This document shows positions 17,811 to 26,393 of a stretch of 37,636 nucleotides of DNA, one piece after another. The stretch spans positions 1 to 37,636 of the forward strand of contig JAKAZV010000010.1 in assembly GCA_021826505.1 (NCBI GenBank). The letters run 5' to 3'. Each line of letters starts with the position of its first letter. The stretch's first letter is position 1. The stretch is from Acidobacteriota bacterium (lineage in GTDB: Bacteria > Acidobacteriota > Terriglobia > Terriglobales > SCQP01). The notes below the pieces were generated by a model. That model searched no databases. It saw nothing but the letters and a program-made list of their open reading frames with translations, and was not told where the DNA came from. The position numbers and the translations under genes were made by a program.

Positions 17811-18086
17811 TGCGCTTTGGATCTTTTCTCGCGGTCGCGGCCGGCCCTGCCTGGGACGTCCCTCGCCATCGTGGCTGCTGGCCTCGGGTTGAGCCAATAC
17901 CTGATTATGGATTCATTTACGAAAATTCCGCAAGCCACCCGACCCGGCAAGCGCCGCTTTGCGGTCCCGCATTGCATCAATCACGCATCGGCCGAGTCGC
18001 GGGCCCGGGGGAATAGTAATTATTTTTCTTTTTTCCCGACGAGGCCGAAGGCTGGAATGGCAACGCAAAAAAGCGGCCCCGCCTCT

Positions 18087-18653
18087 TTAGTGGCCCGCAG
18101 GTTGCCAGGTCATATCTACCTCAACCGGAATGGCGTTATGGATTTTGATCCATAAAAATTCCGGCGATTGAATCTGAAAATCCTTCAGGGTCGCGGGAAT
18201 CGTGCCCCGCAGCCGCAAGCCCGTTCCCTGCCGCGTAACCGTAAACGGCACCCGGTGAAATATATGCGTATGGCCGGCGAATTGAATTTGCAGATTGACC
18301 CGCAGCTTGCCGGGATGCAATTCCGTCGCGGGCAGGCTCGTCCGCACCACGACCATGGGATACTGCCCGCCCCGCACCGCTTGCAGCATGTGCAGATCGC
18401 GGTTGCTGTCGCCGGAATGAAATGAATTCACCGGCGCGGCGGCTAAAAACTGGCAGGCGCCTTTTTGGCATACGCCTTTGCCCCGGGCGGCGTGGCTGAC
18501 GCCATACACCTGATGGAAGGGATCGGAGACATGATAGGTCAGGGTCGAGGCAGTCAGCACCCAGGCGGCGGGCGTGGACGCGGCGGCTATCGTTGCGGAC
18601 ATGGCCAGGCAGACCAGCAGCCCGGTATGAATTTTTAAGCTTTTGGTTCTCAT
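18087..18653 (-). CDS. YceI-like periplasmic protein
   Basis: The 188-residue protein has a Sec-type signal peptide (about residues 1-24, ending ATIAAAS) and a YceI-type lipocalin-like barrel. It starts WVLTASTLTYHVSDPFHQVYG, then has the SNRDLHMLQAVRG segment, FAGHTH and a C-terminal VEVDMTWQ strand. YceI proteins bind long polyisoprenoid or quinone-like ligands in the periplasm. Two Cys residues flank GKGVCQKGACQF, which is not general in the family and may form a disulfide. GGAAAG lies upstream of the ATG, inside the end of the preceding gene, only three bases from its stop. Coupling to that haem-b-like membrane protein parallels the E. coli pair yceJ-yceI (cytochrome b561 plus YceI). Confidence 0.8.
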   Translation of the reverse strand: MRTKSLKIHTGLLVCLAMSATIAAASTPAAWVLTASTLTYHVSDPFHQVYGVSHAARGKGVCQKGACQFLAAAPVNSFHSGDSNRDLHMLQAVRGGQYPMVVVRTSLPATELHPGKLRVNLQIQFAGHTHIFHRVPFTVTRQGTGLRLRGTIPATLKDFQIQSPEFLWIKIHNAIPVEVDMTWQPAGH

Positions 18654-18656
18654 GCT

Positions 18657-19721
18657 TTACTTTCCATTTCCGCGGCGGACCAGGGCATCAACCGGCCGCA
18701 CCGTCTCATGGCCCACCCCCAAAAAGCCCAGCACGCCGTGGGATGTTCTGGAAAACAGATTCGATACCCGTTGTGTGGAATTCGAAAACAAATGCGGCTT
18801 GGCCACCGCCAGCCAGGCCGCAACATAGGCGCCCAGCGTCACCATGGCCACCAGCCCGTGCAGTTTGGCAATGCCGTGCACGCGCTCGCCGCGCGCCCGC
18901 TGGGCATAGGCCATTTCTCCCAGAATCGGGGTCAGAATCATGCCCGGGCCGTGAATCCAGGCCAGTGCCTCATGCACTTTAATGGGTCCGCGCGTCTTCA
19001 CGCCCTTGATGCGCGGCGCGAAGATCGCGTAATAAGCCGTGGCGCTATACATGCCGAAGGCCGTCAGCCCCAGAATGGCGTGAATATTGCGGCCGGTGGA
19101 AGATGTTTTACTCGGCCGTCCGCCGGCAAAGCCGCCGGCGATCACCGTTGCGGCCAGCGGGATCATCGTCAGCAGGCCCAGCTTCTGGTGGATTTGCAGC
19201 ATGCGGGATCGGCGGTTGAGCCGCGCCTGCAGTTTCCGGCTGCCTTGGGTTTGCTGCGGGGAAAAGCCCAGATTCTGCAGCGACAGTTGCGGAATCTGAG
19301 CCGGCGCGGGAACTGGCGCGGGGGAAGTGGATTCCGGCGGTCCATTCAAGGCCAGATTCACTGTCTGCCGCGCGCCGGACTGAATAGTAACCACGCTCGC
19401 CGGAGCATGCCAATTCCCCGCGCGAGCCGTAATGCGATACTGTCCCGGCGGCAGCGCGGGCGCATCGTAATGTCCCCGGGCATTGGCGGTAACCTGCGTA
19501 GTTTGCCCATTAGCCAGACTTGTGATCGTAATGACGGCGCTGGGCACATTCCTGCCCGCAGCATTAATCACGGTACCGGAAATAATTCCTCCTTCGGCCT
19601 GGGCGGAAAGACTCAGCGGGCTGAATAGCAGGCCGATCATGACCAGACCCGCGCAAGCGCGCCGGGCCATGGGGGTCAGCCAAACGGTTTCAATCGGATT
19701 GCGCACGAAATTTTTCGCCAT
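18657..19721 (-). CDS. membrane protein: carboxypeptidase-regulatory domain fused to a cytochrome b561-like four-helix module
   Basis: The 354-residue protein has an N-terminal signal sequence (about 18-41), a carboxypeptidase-regulatory-like beta domain (about 45-127: IISGTVINAAGRNVPSAVI, PPGQYRITARAG), a Pro-rich linker, and a membrane part with about four helices (roughly 179-198, 213-233, 251-271, 285-306). His178, His214, His257 and His282/His288 lie at or near helix ends, a pattern compatible with two b haems as in b561-type electron carriers. No known b561 signature was matched exactly, so haem binding is inferred. It is followed within three bases by the YceI-like gene. An in-frame ATG at 19670 is an alternative start. 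Confidence 0.65.
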   Translation of the reverse strand: MAKNFVRNPIETVWLTPMARRACAGLVMIGLLFSPLSLSAQAEGGIISGTVINAAGRNVPSAVITITSLANGQTTQVTANARGHYDAPALPPGQYRITARAGNWHAPASVVTIQSGARQTVNLALNGPPESTSPAPVPAPAQIPQLSLQNLGFSPQQTQGSRKLQARLNRRSRMLQIHQKLGLLTMIPLAATVIAGGFAGGRPSKTSSTGRNIHAILGLTAFGMYSATAYYAIFAPRIKGVKTRGPIKVHEALAWIHGPGMILTPILGEMAYAQRARGERVHGIAKLHGLVAMVTLGAYVAAWLAVAKPHLFSNSTQRVSNLFSRTSHGVLGFLGVGHETVRPVDALVRRGNGK

Positions 19722-19775
19722 TCATGGAGGAATGAACGCTAGCGGAACGGTGGGGCTGGAAAATTTTGCAAATTC

Positions 19776-21020
19776 CTAGTTTGGCGTCCATTGCCGCACG
19801 GCCAGCACGGCATTCAGGCCGCCGAAGGCAAAGGAATTGGAGAGGGCCGCCCGCAACTCGCGCGGCCGCGCCCGGTTGGGCGTCACATCCAGATTGCATT
19901 CCGGATCAGGCGTCGTGTAATGCGCGGTGGGAGGCGCCTGTTGCGCCGCCAGCGCGGCCAGCACCGCCGCCAGTTCAATCGCGCCGCTGGCGCCCATGGC
20001 ATGGCCGTGCATGGACTTTGTCGAGCTGATCGAAACCTTTTCCGCCGCCGGGCCCAGCGCCTCGCGAATCGCCGCTATCTCGGTCACATCGTTCAAGCGC
20101 GTGGCCGTGCCATGGGCATTGATGTAGTCCACTTCATCCGGCGCCAGACCGGCCCGCTGCATTGCTTGCCGCATGGCCTGGGCCGCGCCGCGCGCGCTCG
20201 GCTGCGTGATATGGCCGGCATCGGCGGAAGCGCCGTAACCGGCCAGCTCGGCGATGATCGCGGCGCCGCGCGCCCGCGCCGCCGCCGCCCGCTCCAGCAC
20301 AAAAATCGCCGCGCCTTCGGCCACCACCATGCCCGCGCGATCGGCGCTGAAGGGCCGGCAGGCCGCGGCCGCGTTCTCCCCGGCCGGGGCCAGCACCCGC
20401 ATTCCCTCCCAGGCTTTGAACACGCCCCGGGTAAGGGGCGCATCCGTGCCGCCAGCCAGCACCATGTCCAGATCCCCGGCGCGCAGATAGCGCCAGGCCT
20501 CGCCCAGGGCATGGGCCGCGGAAGCGCAGGCGCTCGAAAGCGTAAAGCAGGCGCCTTGCGCGCCCCAGCGCATGCTGATCTGTGAGCTGGCCGCGTTGGC
20601 CATGGCCCGGGGAATCGAAAACGGATGCAGGCGGGCGGCTCTTTCGCCATACAACTGCCGCAGCGCCCGCTCCTGGCTCTCAATGCCGGGCATGCCCGAG
20701 CCGGTAATCACGCCCACCCGGGCGCCGTCATAATAGCGGCTGATCTCCTCCAGCCCCGCCATCGCCAGCGCACTTGCGGCGCAGGCCAGCGCCAGTTGCA
20801 CGCCGCGATCCAGCAGCTCGACTTCTTTGCCGAAGTGTTCTTCCGGCGCAAAACCCGTGATTTCGCCCGCCGGAAAACGCACTCCTTCGGCCGCCAGCCG
20901 CGCTGACAGCCCGATGCCGCTTTCGCCCGCCAGCAGCCGCCGCGCAAAGCTGGCGCGGTCCCGCCCCAGGCAGTTTATGGTTTCGTATCCGGTAATGACA
21001 ACAGCGTCGGCGGGCGGCAT
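19776..21020 (-). CDS. beta-ketoacyl-ACP synthase, FabF type
   Basis: The 414-residue enzyme condenses malonyl-ACP with an acyl thioester. The FabF active-site set is complete: Cys165 in SSACASAAHAL, His303 in NAHGTATRLND, Lys335 and His340 in STKSMHGHAMGASG. Length and motif spacing match FabF closely. It is preceded by an acyl carrier protein gene ending 19 bases upstream. No fabD, fabG, fabH or fabZ is nearby, so it may be a housekeeping FabF or a dedicated condensing enzyme of the NodE kind for a special acyl chain; the sequence alone does not decide. The b561-like gene starts 54 bases downstream on the same strand. Confidence 0.92.
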   Translation of the reverse strand: MPPADAVVITGYETINCLGRDRASFARRLLAGESGIGLSARLAAEGVRFPAGEITGFAPEEHFGKEVELLDRGVQLALACAASALAMAGLEEISRYYDGARVGVITGSGMPGIESQERALRQLYGERAARLHPFSIPRAMANAASSQISMRWGAQGACFTLSSACASAAHALGEAWRYLRAGDLDMVLAGGTDAPLTRGVFKAWEGMRVLAPAGENAAAACRPFSADRAGMVVAEGAAIFVLERAAAARARGAAIIAELAGYGASADAGHITQPSARGAAQAMRQAMQRAGLAPDEVDYINAHGTATRLNDVTEIAAIREALGPAAEKVSISSTKSMHGHAMGASGAIELAAVLAALAAQQAPPTAHYTTPDPECNLDVTPNRARPRELRAALSNSFAFGGLNAVLAVRQWTPN

Positions 21021-21039
21021 AGCGGCGCGTGACTGAGCT

Positions 21040-21351
21040 TTATGCGGTCTCGGAAGTGCTGGCGAGGGGTGCGCTGCCGCCGGCCGCCGCTTCCAGTTGC
21101 CGGCGTAAAAGCGTGACCACTTGGTCCACGCTGCCCAGTGTGCGCGCGGTTTCGTCGGGAATGTTCAGGTTGTATTGCTCCTCAAAGGCGAAAACCAGAT
21201 TTACGCCATCGAGCGAATCAATTTTCAGTTCCTGAAAAGTGGAATCAGGGCGGATGCGTTCGGCCGGAATGTGCTGCTCGCGCGCGATCACCGCGATCAC
21301 TTCCTGCGTCAACTGGTCTGGCACTCCAGCAAATCCCTCCTGCTTCATCAT
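21040..21351 (-). CDS. acyl carrier protein
   Basis: The 103-residue protein has the phosphopantetheine-attachment motif DSLD with Ser46, preceded by DSTFQELKI and followed by GVNLVFAFEEQYNLNIPDE, the recognition helix of carrier proteins. The core ends near residue 85; the remaining 15-20 residues are an Ala/Gly/Ser tail longer than in standard AcpP (about 78 residues). It carries the growing acyl chain for the ketosynthase gene that follows 19 bases downstream. TAGGA lies about 12 bases before the double ATG. Whether it is the main fatty-acid ACP or a dedicated carrier cannot be told from the window. Confidence 0.93.
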   Translation of the reverse strand: MMKQEGFAGVPDQLTQEVIAVIAREQHIPAERIRPDSTFQELKIDSLDGVNLVFAFEEQYNLNIPDETARTLGSVDQVVTLLRRQLEAAAGGSAPLASTSETA

Positions 21352-21511
21352 AGCGGATTCGGTCCTAGCCTTCGCGCGCCCGCTTGCATCCGCCCGTTCT
21401 CCTGTCCTGCCGCCTTTTCAGTCTTTCTGATTCCTGCTTTCTCCCGCCATTCGGCGCGCGATTCCGCCCCGGTCCGCATTCCCTTCCGCACCATTCCGCG
21501 CCTCGACCGCT

Positions 21512-22671
21512 TCAAGTTCCAGACCGGTTGATCCGTAATTGAAAATTTTGTTTCCCCCAGCCGCGGATCCACCGACGCAGCGGCCGCTCGACCCAGCGAT
21601 ACGCGGCCAAGCTGGCGGCGATCTCGGTCATCAGCATGACGGTGATAAAAGCCGGCGAATGCAGGCCCCAGCGCTCCGGCAGCCAGCCGGCATGCATGGC
21701 GTCGTGCCAGTACCAGTCGAGGCGCACCCAGACTGGCACCTGCAGAATATAAAGGCTATAGCTGGCCTCGCCCAATTTTTCCAGCACCGGATGTCCCAGC
21801 GCCCGGCTGACCCATGCCCGGGTATCGGCAAACCCCAGCACCACGGCGCCAAAGAGCATGGAGCAGGCGTGGTCAATCTGGCCGGCGGGGCATAAGCCGG
21901 GCACGGTGATGATGGCCATGATCGCGGCCGCGCCGCCCAGCCCCAGCCAGCCCCGCCCGCCGCGCGGCCAGCCCAGCTCGTGCGCCCGCGCCAGCATCAG
22001 GCCCAGCAGAAACAACGGCAGGTACTTCCAGGGCCAGCGCGCCCAGGCCGGCGCCGCCGCGCCCGCCGGCAGGCGCCAGCTTAAATACATCAGCCCCAGG
22101 GCCAGCAGAATGCCCAGCGCCACTTTCCCGTGCCGGATACGCGCCGGCTCCCGGCCCGCGCCCAGCTCGCGCAAACCCAGCAGCAGCGGAAACACGGCAT
22201 AAAAAAAAGCTTCGATTGAAAGCGTCCATCCGGGCGTGTTCCAGATATCGCGCCAGGCCGGCGTCCAATCCTGCAGCATCAACAGGCTGACGATGCCGCT
22301 GCCGGCAAAAACTCCGGGACTCAGCTTTTGGCCATACTGCAGCCGCACCGCAGAATAGAGCAGCACCAGCGCCAGCAGATAGGCCGGATAGAGCCGGGCC
22401 AGCCGCGCCCGCCAGAATTCCCGGGGCTGGAATCGCCCCGCCCGCGCGGCGGGAAAATAGTTATAGCCCAGAACGAATCCGGAAAGAATAAAGAAAAATG
22501 GCACGCCCAGATAGCCGCGCGCGATCAGCGCATGCACCGGAGGCCATAGCCCGGGCAGGTTGACGAAATGATAAAGCACCACCCCCAGCGCGGCAAAAAA
22601 ACGCAGCCCGGTCAGGGCCGGCAGCGCGGAGGGAGGAAAATACGAACCGCCGCGGGGCTCGGAAAGGGACG

Positions 22672-22699
<28 letters not shown>
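21512..22699 (-). CDS. acyltransferase-3 family membrane protein, start unresolved
   Basis: This is a polytopic acyltransferase (OafA/acyltransferase-3 type) that would transfer acetyl or other acyl groups to surface sugars or similar acceptors. The N-terminal signature LTGLRFFAALGVVLYHF includes the conserved Arg and His, and about ten hydrophobic helices follow. No ATG, GTG or TTG exists in any frame between the 3' end of tRNA-Cys and this signature; the nearest in-frame starts are GTG codons at 22699 and 22732, both inside the tRNA gene, and a GTG at 22582 that would delete the signature Arg. The 22699 start is given as the shortest that keeps the motif. A non-standard start or loss of the original 5' end is possible. 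The gene lies 160 bases upstream of the ACP gene. Confidence 0.75.
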
Positions 22700-22746
<47 letters not shown>

Positions 22747-22840
22747 GGAACCATCATTATATGCCAGCGGGACGGCCCTCGGCATGAACGGCCGAGTTGC
22801 ACTGGAATCCATGTGCGAGATCGCGGGCAATGCAAAACTC

Positions 22841-22915
22841 TGGAGCGGGAGACGGGATTCGAACCCGCGACTTCGACCTTGGCAAGGTCGCACTCTACCA
22901 CTGAGTTACTCCCGC
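22841..22915 (-). tRNA. tRNA-Gly (anticodon GCC)
   Basis: The - strand gives acceptor GCGGGAG / CTCCCGC with U discriminator, a D arm CUC...GAG, an anticodon arm CGACC-UUGCCAA-GGUCG with anticodon GCC, and T arm CGCGGG-UUCGAAU-CCCG. CCA is encoded (complement of 22841-22843). It lies 94 bases upstream of tRNA-Cys, probably in one transcript. Confidence 0.95.
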
Positions 22916-22983
22916 TCGCCGGCCGCCTGGCGGCCCTCAGCCACTCTTTTTAAATTAACACAGCTCGGCTTCCCGGCAGTGCG

Positions 22984-23769
22984 TTACGAAGCCATGGGCA
23001 GCACTTCCGGCTGGTTCTCCCGCACTGGACTTGAGCCAACACTGCTCGCTTCATTCTTGCAGCCCGCCAGCGCCTCGTGGTAGCCCTCCAGAGTGCCCAC
23101 ATCCATATAAATTTCGCCGGACTGGTCACAGGTGATCTTCTGTCCTTGTTCCATCCAGCCGTTCCACAGGTCGCCCCAATACGTCTCGCGTCTGCCGTGT
23201 TCCAGCCAGAACCGGTGGCATTCGTGCAAATAATGTCCGGGCAGCGTAATGGCGCCCCAGATGCGCAGCCCGCGCGCGCCCGGCTTTTTGACCTCAATCC
23301 GCATTACCCGGCCTTCGCCATCGCTCTCCACCGCGTCAAAATCTTCCGGATGCGAACTGGGAAACGTGATCAGATGCGGCGTGGGCCGGATCGCGCGGGC
23401 ATAAAGGTCTTCCGGCCACCACAGTGTATCGGGCAGTCCGATGAGCACCGGCTCCTGCTCCCGAGCCAGCGGCGCGGCCCGGAATATCGCGTCGCACAGC
23501 CCCAGCGGCTCCGGCTGCAGGCGGTAAAAAATCTTCTCCCCCAATGGATGCCGCGCGTAATAGCGCACCATGTCGGTCTTCTCGGGCGCGATCACGAAAC
23601 AGAGCCGATCGGCCCCGGCCCGCAGCATGCGTTCAATCAGGTATTCCGAAACGGCTTTGGGCCGTTGCCCTTCCGCGCCCTCGCGAAATCCCACCGGCAG
23701 CAGCTCCTTCGAGCAGCCCAGGGGCTGTATGCGTATGCCGCGGCCGGCGGCGGGAATGATTCCGAGCAC
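22984..23769 (-). CDS. sugar-1-phosphate nucleotidyltransferase-like protein
   Basis: The 261-residue protein has the nucleotide-binding start of the family, IIPAAGRGIRIQPLG followed by CSKELLPVG, where the Lys contacts the substrate phosphate. Later landmarks are the metal-binding-type strand IGLPDTLW and the C-terminal MDVGTLEGYHEAL, as in RmlA/GalU relatives, which end the sugar-binding region this way. The reaction would be NTP plus sugar-1-phosphate to NDP-sugar for glycan synthesis. The sugar cannot be named: no rml or galactose genes are adjacent. The start is a GTG at 23769, directly before the motif; no ribosome-binding site is evident. The tRNA genes lie downstream. Confidence 0.85.
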   Translation of the reverse strand: MLGIIPAAGRGIRIQPLGCSKELLPVGFREGAEGQRPKAVSEYLIERMLRAGADRLCFVIAPEKTDMVRYYARHPLGEKIFYRLQPEPLGLCDAIFRAAPLAREQEPVLIGLPDTLWWPEDLYARAIRPTPHLITFPSSHPEDFDAVESDGEGRVMRIEVKKPGARGLRIWGAITLPGHYLHECHRFWLEHGRRETYWGDLWNGWMEQGQKITCDQSGEIYMDVGTLEGYHEALAGCKNEASSVGSSPVRENQPEVLPMAS

Positions 23770-23857
23770 AATCTGGTAAAGATTCGCGCGGCCTCGCCAT
23801 GGTTTTATGCCGCGCCAAGATTAGGTGGACGAAGTTCCAAGCCGGTGGGGTATTTGC

Positions 23858-23890
23858 AGGGGAAAGAGCACGATTGCAACTCTTTCCCCT
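23858..23890. repeat. perfect 11-bp inverted repeat in the intergenic region
   Basis: AGGGGAAAGAG (23858-23868) and CTCTTTCCCCT (23880-23890) are perfect inverted repeats around an 11-base loop. Neither side has a T-run, so it is not a standard terminator. It lies between the divergent nucleotidyltransferase and msrA genes and may be an operator or an mRNA structure in the msrA leader. Confidence 0.6.
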
Positions 23891-24061
23891 GTGTGCGCTA
23901 ACGGGTTAATTCGTTCAACCCTGTTCAGAAAATAAAGTTGCGGAAATGAAAACCGGCGCCGTGTTTTTTGCAACTTTTACATCTCCGTCCAGAACGGATT
24001 CAATCTCGCACTGGACAGCGCGTCCCGCCGGGCGGATGATGAAGTATTGAGGCAGTTCATC

Positions 24062-24547
24062 ATGGATTCGCAAAATACGAATACCCAGAAAGCCTGCTTC
24101 GCCGCCGGCTGTTTCTGGGGAGTCGAGGCCGCCTTCCGCCGCATTCCCGGCGTAGTGGATGCCGTTGTCGGCTACACCGGAGGCGCGACGGAAAAACCCA
24201 CCTATCGCCAGGTCTGTTCGCACACAACCGGCCATGCCGAAGCCGTCGAAGTCAGCTTTGACCCCGCGCGGGTCAGCTATGCCGGTCTGTTGCAAGCCTT
24301 CTGGCAAATGCACGACCCCACCACGGTGAATCGTCAGGGACCGGACGTGGGTTCGCAGTACCGTTCCGCGATTTTTTACTATTCACCCGAACAAAAATCC
24401 GCCGCTGAAGCTTCCCGCCAGGCCCAGGCGAGCAACTTCGACCGCCCCATCGTCACCGAAATTACGCCCGCGGCCGTCTTCTGGCCGGCCGAGGAATACC
24501 ACCAGCGCTATCTGGAAAAAAATCGCGGCGCCGTTTGCGCGCATTGA
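24062..24547 (+). CDS. msrA: peptide methionine sulfoxide reductase MsrA
   Basis: MsrA reduces the S form of methionine sulfoxide in proteins. The catalytic Cys17 is in [16 protein letters not shown], the HAEAVEV segment and the YHQRYLEKN segment are all present, and a Cys near the C-terminus (CAH) could act as a resolving residue. The ATG at 24062 has GAGG nine bases upstream; an in-frame TTG at 24047 is less likely. At 161 residues it is a normal short MsrA without a fused MsrB. The etfB start follows 38 bases after its stop, so it may be co-transcribed with the ETF genes, perhaps a link to oxidative stress from flavoprotein activity. Confidence 0.96.
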   Translation: MDSQNTNTQKACFAAGCFWGVEAAFRRIPGVVDAVVGYTGGATEKPTYRQVCSHTTGHAEAVEVSFDPARVSYAGLLQAFWQMHDPTTVNRQGPDVGSQYRSAIFYYSPEQKSAAEASRQAQASNFDRPIVTEITPAAVFWPAEEYHQRYLEKNRGAVCAH

Positions 24548-24585
24548 ACGCGCATCCCATATCCGTCCGGTTCGCCCATTGCGCC

Positions 24586-25383
24586 ATGAAAATCATCGTT
24601 TGTCTCAAACAGGTTCCCGCCAAAGACGCTCCGCTCCGGCTGGCCGCGGGATCTGACGGCAGAGCCACCGCCATCCGGGAAGATGTTTCGTTTGAGATGA
24701 ACGAACCGGATGCCTATGCCCTGGAAGCCGCCCTGCGGCTGAAAGAAGCTTGTCTGGCGCGCCAGGAATCCGGCGAGGTCGCGGTCCTCACCGTGGGACC
24801 GGCGCGCGCCGCGCAGATGCTGCGCGAGGCCCTGGCCAAGGGCGCCGATCGCGCCCTGCACATCGAGACTCCCTCCGGCGCCGAGCTCGACTCGCATGCC
24901 ATCGCCGTGGCCATGGCCGCCGGGCTGCAATCCGAAAATTTTGATCTGATTCTCACCGGCTTGCAGTCCGATGATGCCGGCTATGCCCAAACCGGCCTGC
25001 TTTTGGCGGAAAACCTCGGTCTGCCGCACGCCACCATCATTATGAAAATCGAGCCGCACGCCGGAGGCCTGCGCGTGAAACGCGAACTCGAAGGCGGCCG
25101 CTTCCAGTGGCTGGAGCTGCCCCGGCCGGCGCTTTTGACCATCCAGTCCGGCATTGACAAGCTGCGCTATGCCACGCTGCTCGGGATCAAGCAAGCCAAA
25201 AACAAGCCGCTGGCGCGCCTCGAGCTCTCCGCGCTCGGTGTGAGCCCGGGCTCCAACCGCCTCGCCGTCGCTCGGCTGGCGATGCCCGAAAAAACCAAAG
25301 CCACCGAGATGCTCGCCGGCACGCCGGCGGAAATGGCCGCCGCGCTGGCGCAAAAGCTGCGCCAGTTACATCTTGTGCCCTGA
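24586..25383 (+). CDS. etfB: electron transfer flavoprotein, beta subunit
   Basis: EtfB pairs with EtfA to form the soluble FAD/AMP protein that collects electrons from acyl-CoA and related dehydrogenases. The start MKIIVCLKQVPAKD at 24586 matches the family exactly. Other markers are AVLTVGPARAAQMLREALAKGADRA, LILTGLQSDDAGYAQTG and the adenine-site region FQWLELPRPALLTIQSG. The length of 265 residues is normal. etfA begins 26 bases downstream on the same strand. Confidence 0.97.
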   Translation: MKIIVCLKQVPAKDAPLRLAAGSDGRATAIREDVSFEMNEPDAYALEAALRLKEACLARQESGEVAVLTVGPARAAQMLREALAKGADRALHIETPSGAELDSHAIAVAMAAGLQSENFDLILTGLQSDDAGYAQTGLLLAENLGLPHATIIMKIEPHAGGLRVKRELEGGRFQWLELPRPALLTIQSGIDKLRYATLLGIKQAKNKPLARLELSALGVSPGSNRLAVARLAMPEKTKATEMLAGTPAEMAAALAQKLRQLHLVP

Positions 25384-25409
25384 ATCGGCGCACACGGGAG
25401 TTGAATGGG

Positions 25410-26387
25410 ATGAGTTCAGTTTGCCTGCTCGCTGAACAGTCTGGTGGAAAGTTAAACCCGATTACGCTCGAAGTGCTTTCCGCCGCGCAGACGCTGGCCG
25501 GGGCCGCCGGCCTGCCCGTGCGCGCCCTGGTGCTCTGCGGCGCGGATGAAACCCAGGCCGCCGATGCCCTGGCGGGCTATGCGCTGGACAAAGTCATCCG
25601 CGTGGCCCATGCGCGTCTGGCGCCCTATGTCGCCGAATCGCACCTGGCCGCGGCTCTGGCGGCGCTTGCGGCCTGCGGCAGCGATCCTCTGGTCTTGCTG
25701 CCGCACACCTATCAGACCCGCGATTATGCGCCGCGGCTGGCGGCCCGCCGCGGTCAGGGCCTGATCACCGACGTCACCGCCCTGCGCTGGCGCGAAAGCC
25801 GCCTCGAATGCTCCCGCCCGGTCTATGGCGGCAAGCTGGCCGCCGAGGTCTATCTGCGCGCCGGGCCGGCCGGTTTTTACAGTCTGCAGGCGGGAGCTTT
25901 TCCGCAGCCGCCGGCGCCCGCGGCGCGGCCCGTTCCCATTGAAGATTTCGCCGTCGAAATTCCCGCCCCCCGCGTGCTCGCCGAAGCCCCCTTCCAGGAA
26001 GCCCGCCAGTCGGTGGATTTATCCCAGGCCGCGGCCATTGTCGCCGCTGGCCGTGGGATTAAAGAAGCCAAAAATCTCGAAATGATTCGGCAGTTGGCGG
26101 CGCAACTGGGCGCCGAAGTCGCGGCTTCGCGCCCGCTCTGCGACAGCGGCTGGCTGCCCATGGATTGCCAGATCGGCTCCTCCGGCCAGACTGTGGCGCC
26201 CCGGCTCTATGTGGCCATCGGCATCTCGGGCGCAATCCAGCATCTGGTGGGCATGAAAGGCGCACGCACCATCGTGGCCATCAATAAAGACCCCGAGGCG
26301 CCGATCTTTGAAGTCGCCGATTACGGCCTGGCCGGCGATCTGTTCGCCATCGTGCCGGCGCTGATCTCGGCCCTCAACGCGGCCTGA
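25410..26387 (+). CDS. etfA: electron transfer flavoprotein, alpha subunit
   Basis: EtfA holds the FAD in the ETF heterodimer. The C-terminal FAD-binding domain is clear: the VAAGRGI segment, [18 protein letters not shown], the [13 protein letters not shown] segment and [17 protein letters not shown]. The start is the ATG at 25410, with GGGAG nine bases upstream; the product has 325 residues, normal for the family. It lies between etfB and the ETF-quinone oxidoreductase gene, which begins six bases after its stop, so all three are likely one operon. Confidence 0.97.
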   Translation: MSSVCLLAEQSGGKLNPITLEVLSAAQTLAGAAGLPVRALVLCGADETQAADALAGYALDKVIRVAHARLAPYVAESHLAAALAALAACGSDPLVLLPHTYQTRDYAPRLAARRGQGLITDVTALRWRESRLECSRPVYGGKLAAEVYLRAGPAGFYSLQAGAFPQPPAPAARPVPIEDFAVEIPAPRVLAEAPFQEARQSVDLSQAAAIVAAGRGIKEAKNLEMIRQLAAQLGAEVAASRPLCDSGWLPMDCQIGSSGQTVAPRLYVAIGISGAIQHLVGMKGARTIVAINKDPEAPIFEVADYGLAGDLFAIVPALISALNAA

Positions 26388-26393
26388 ATCCAG

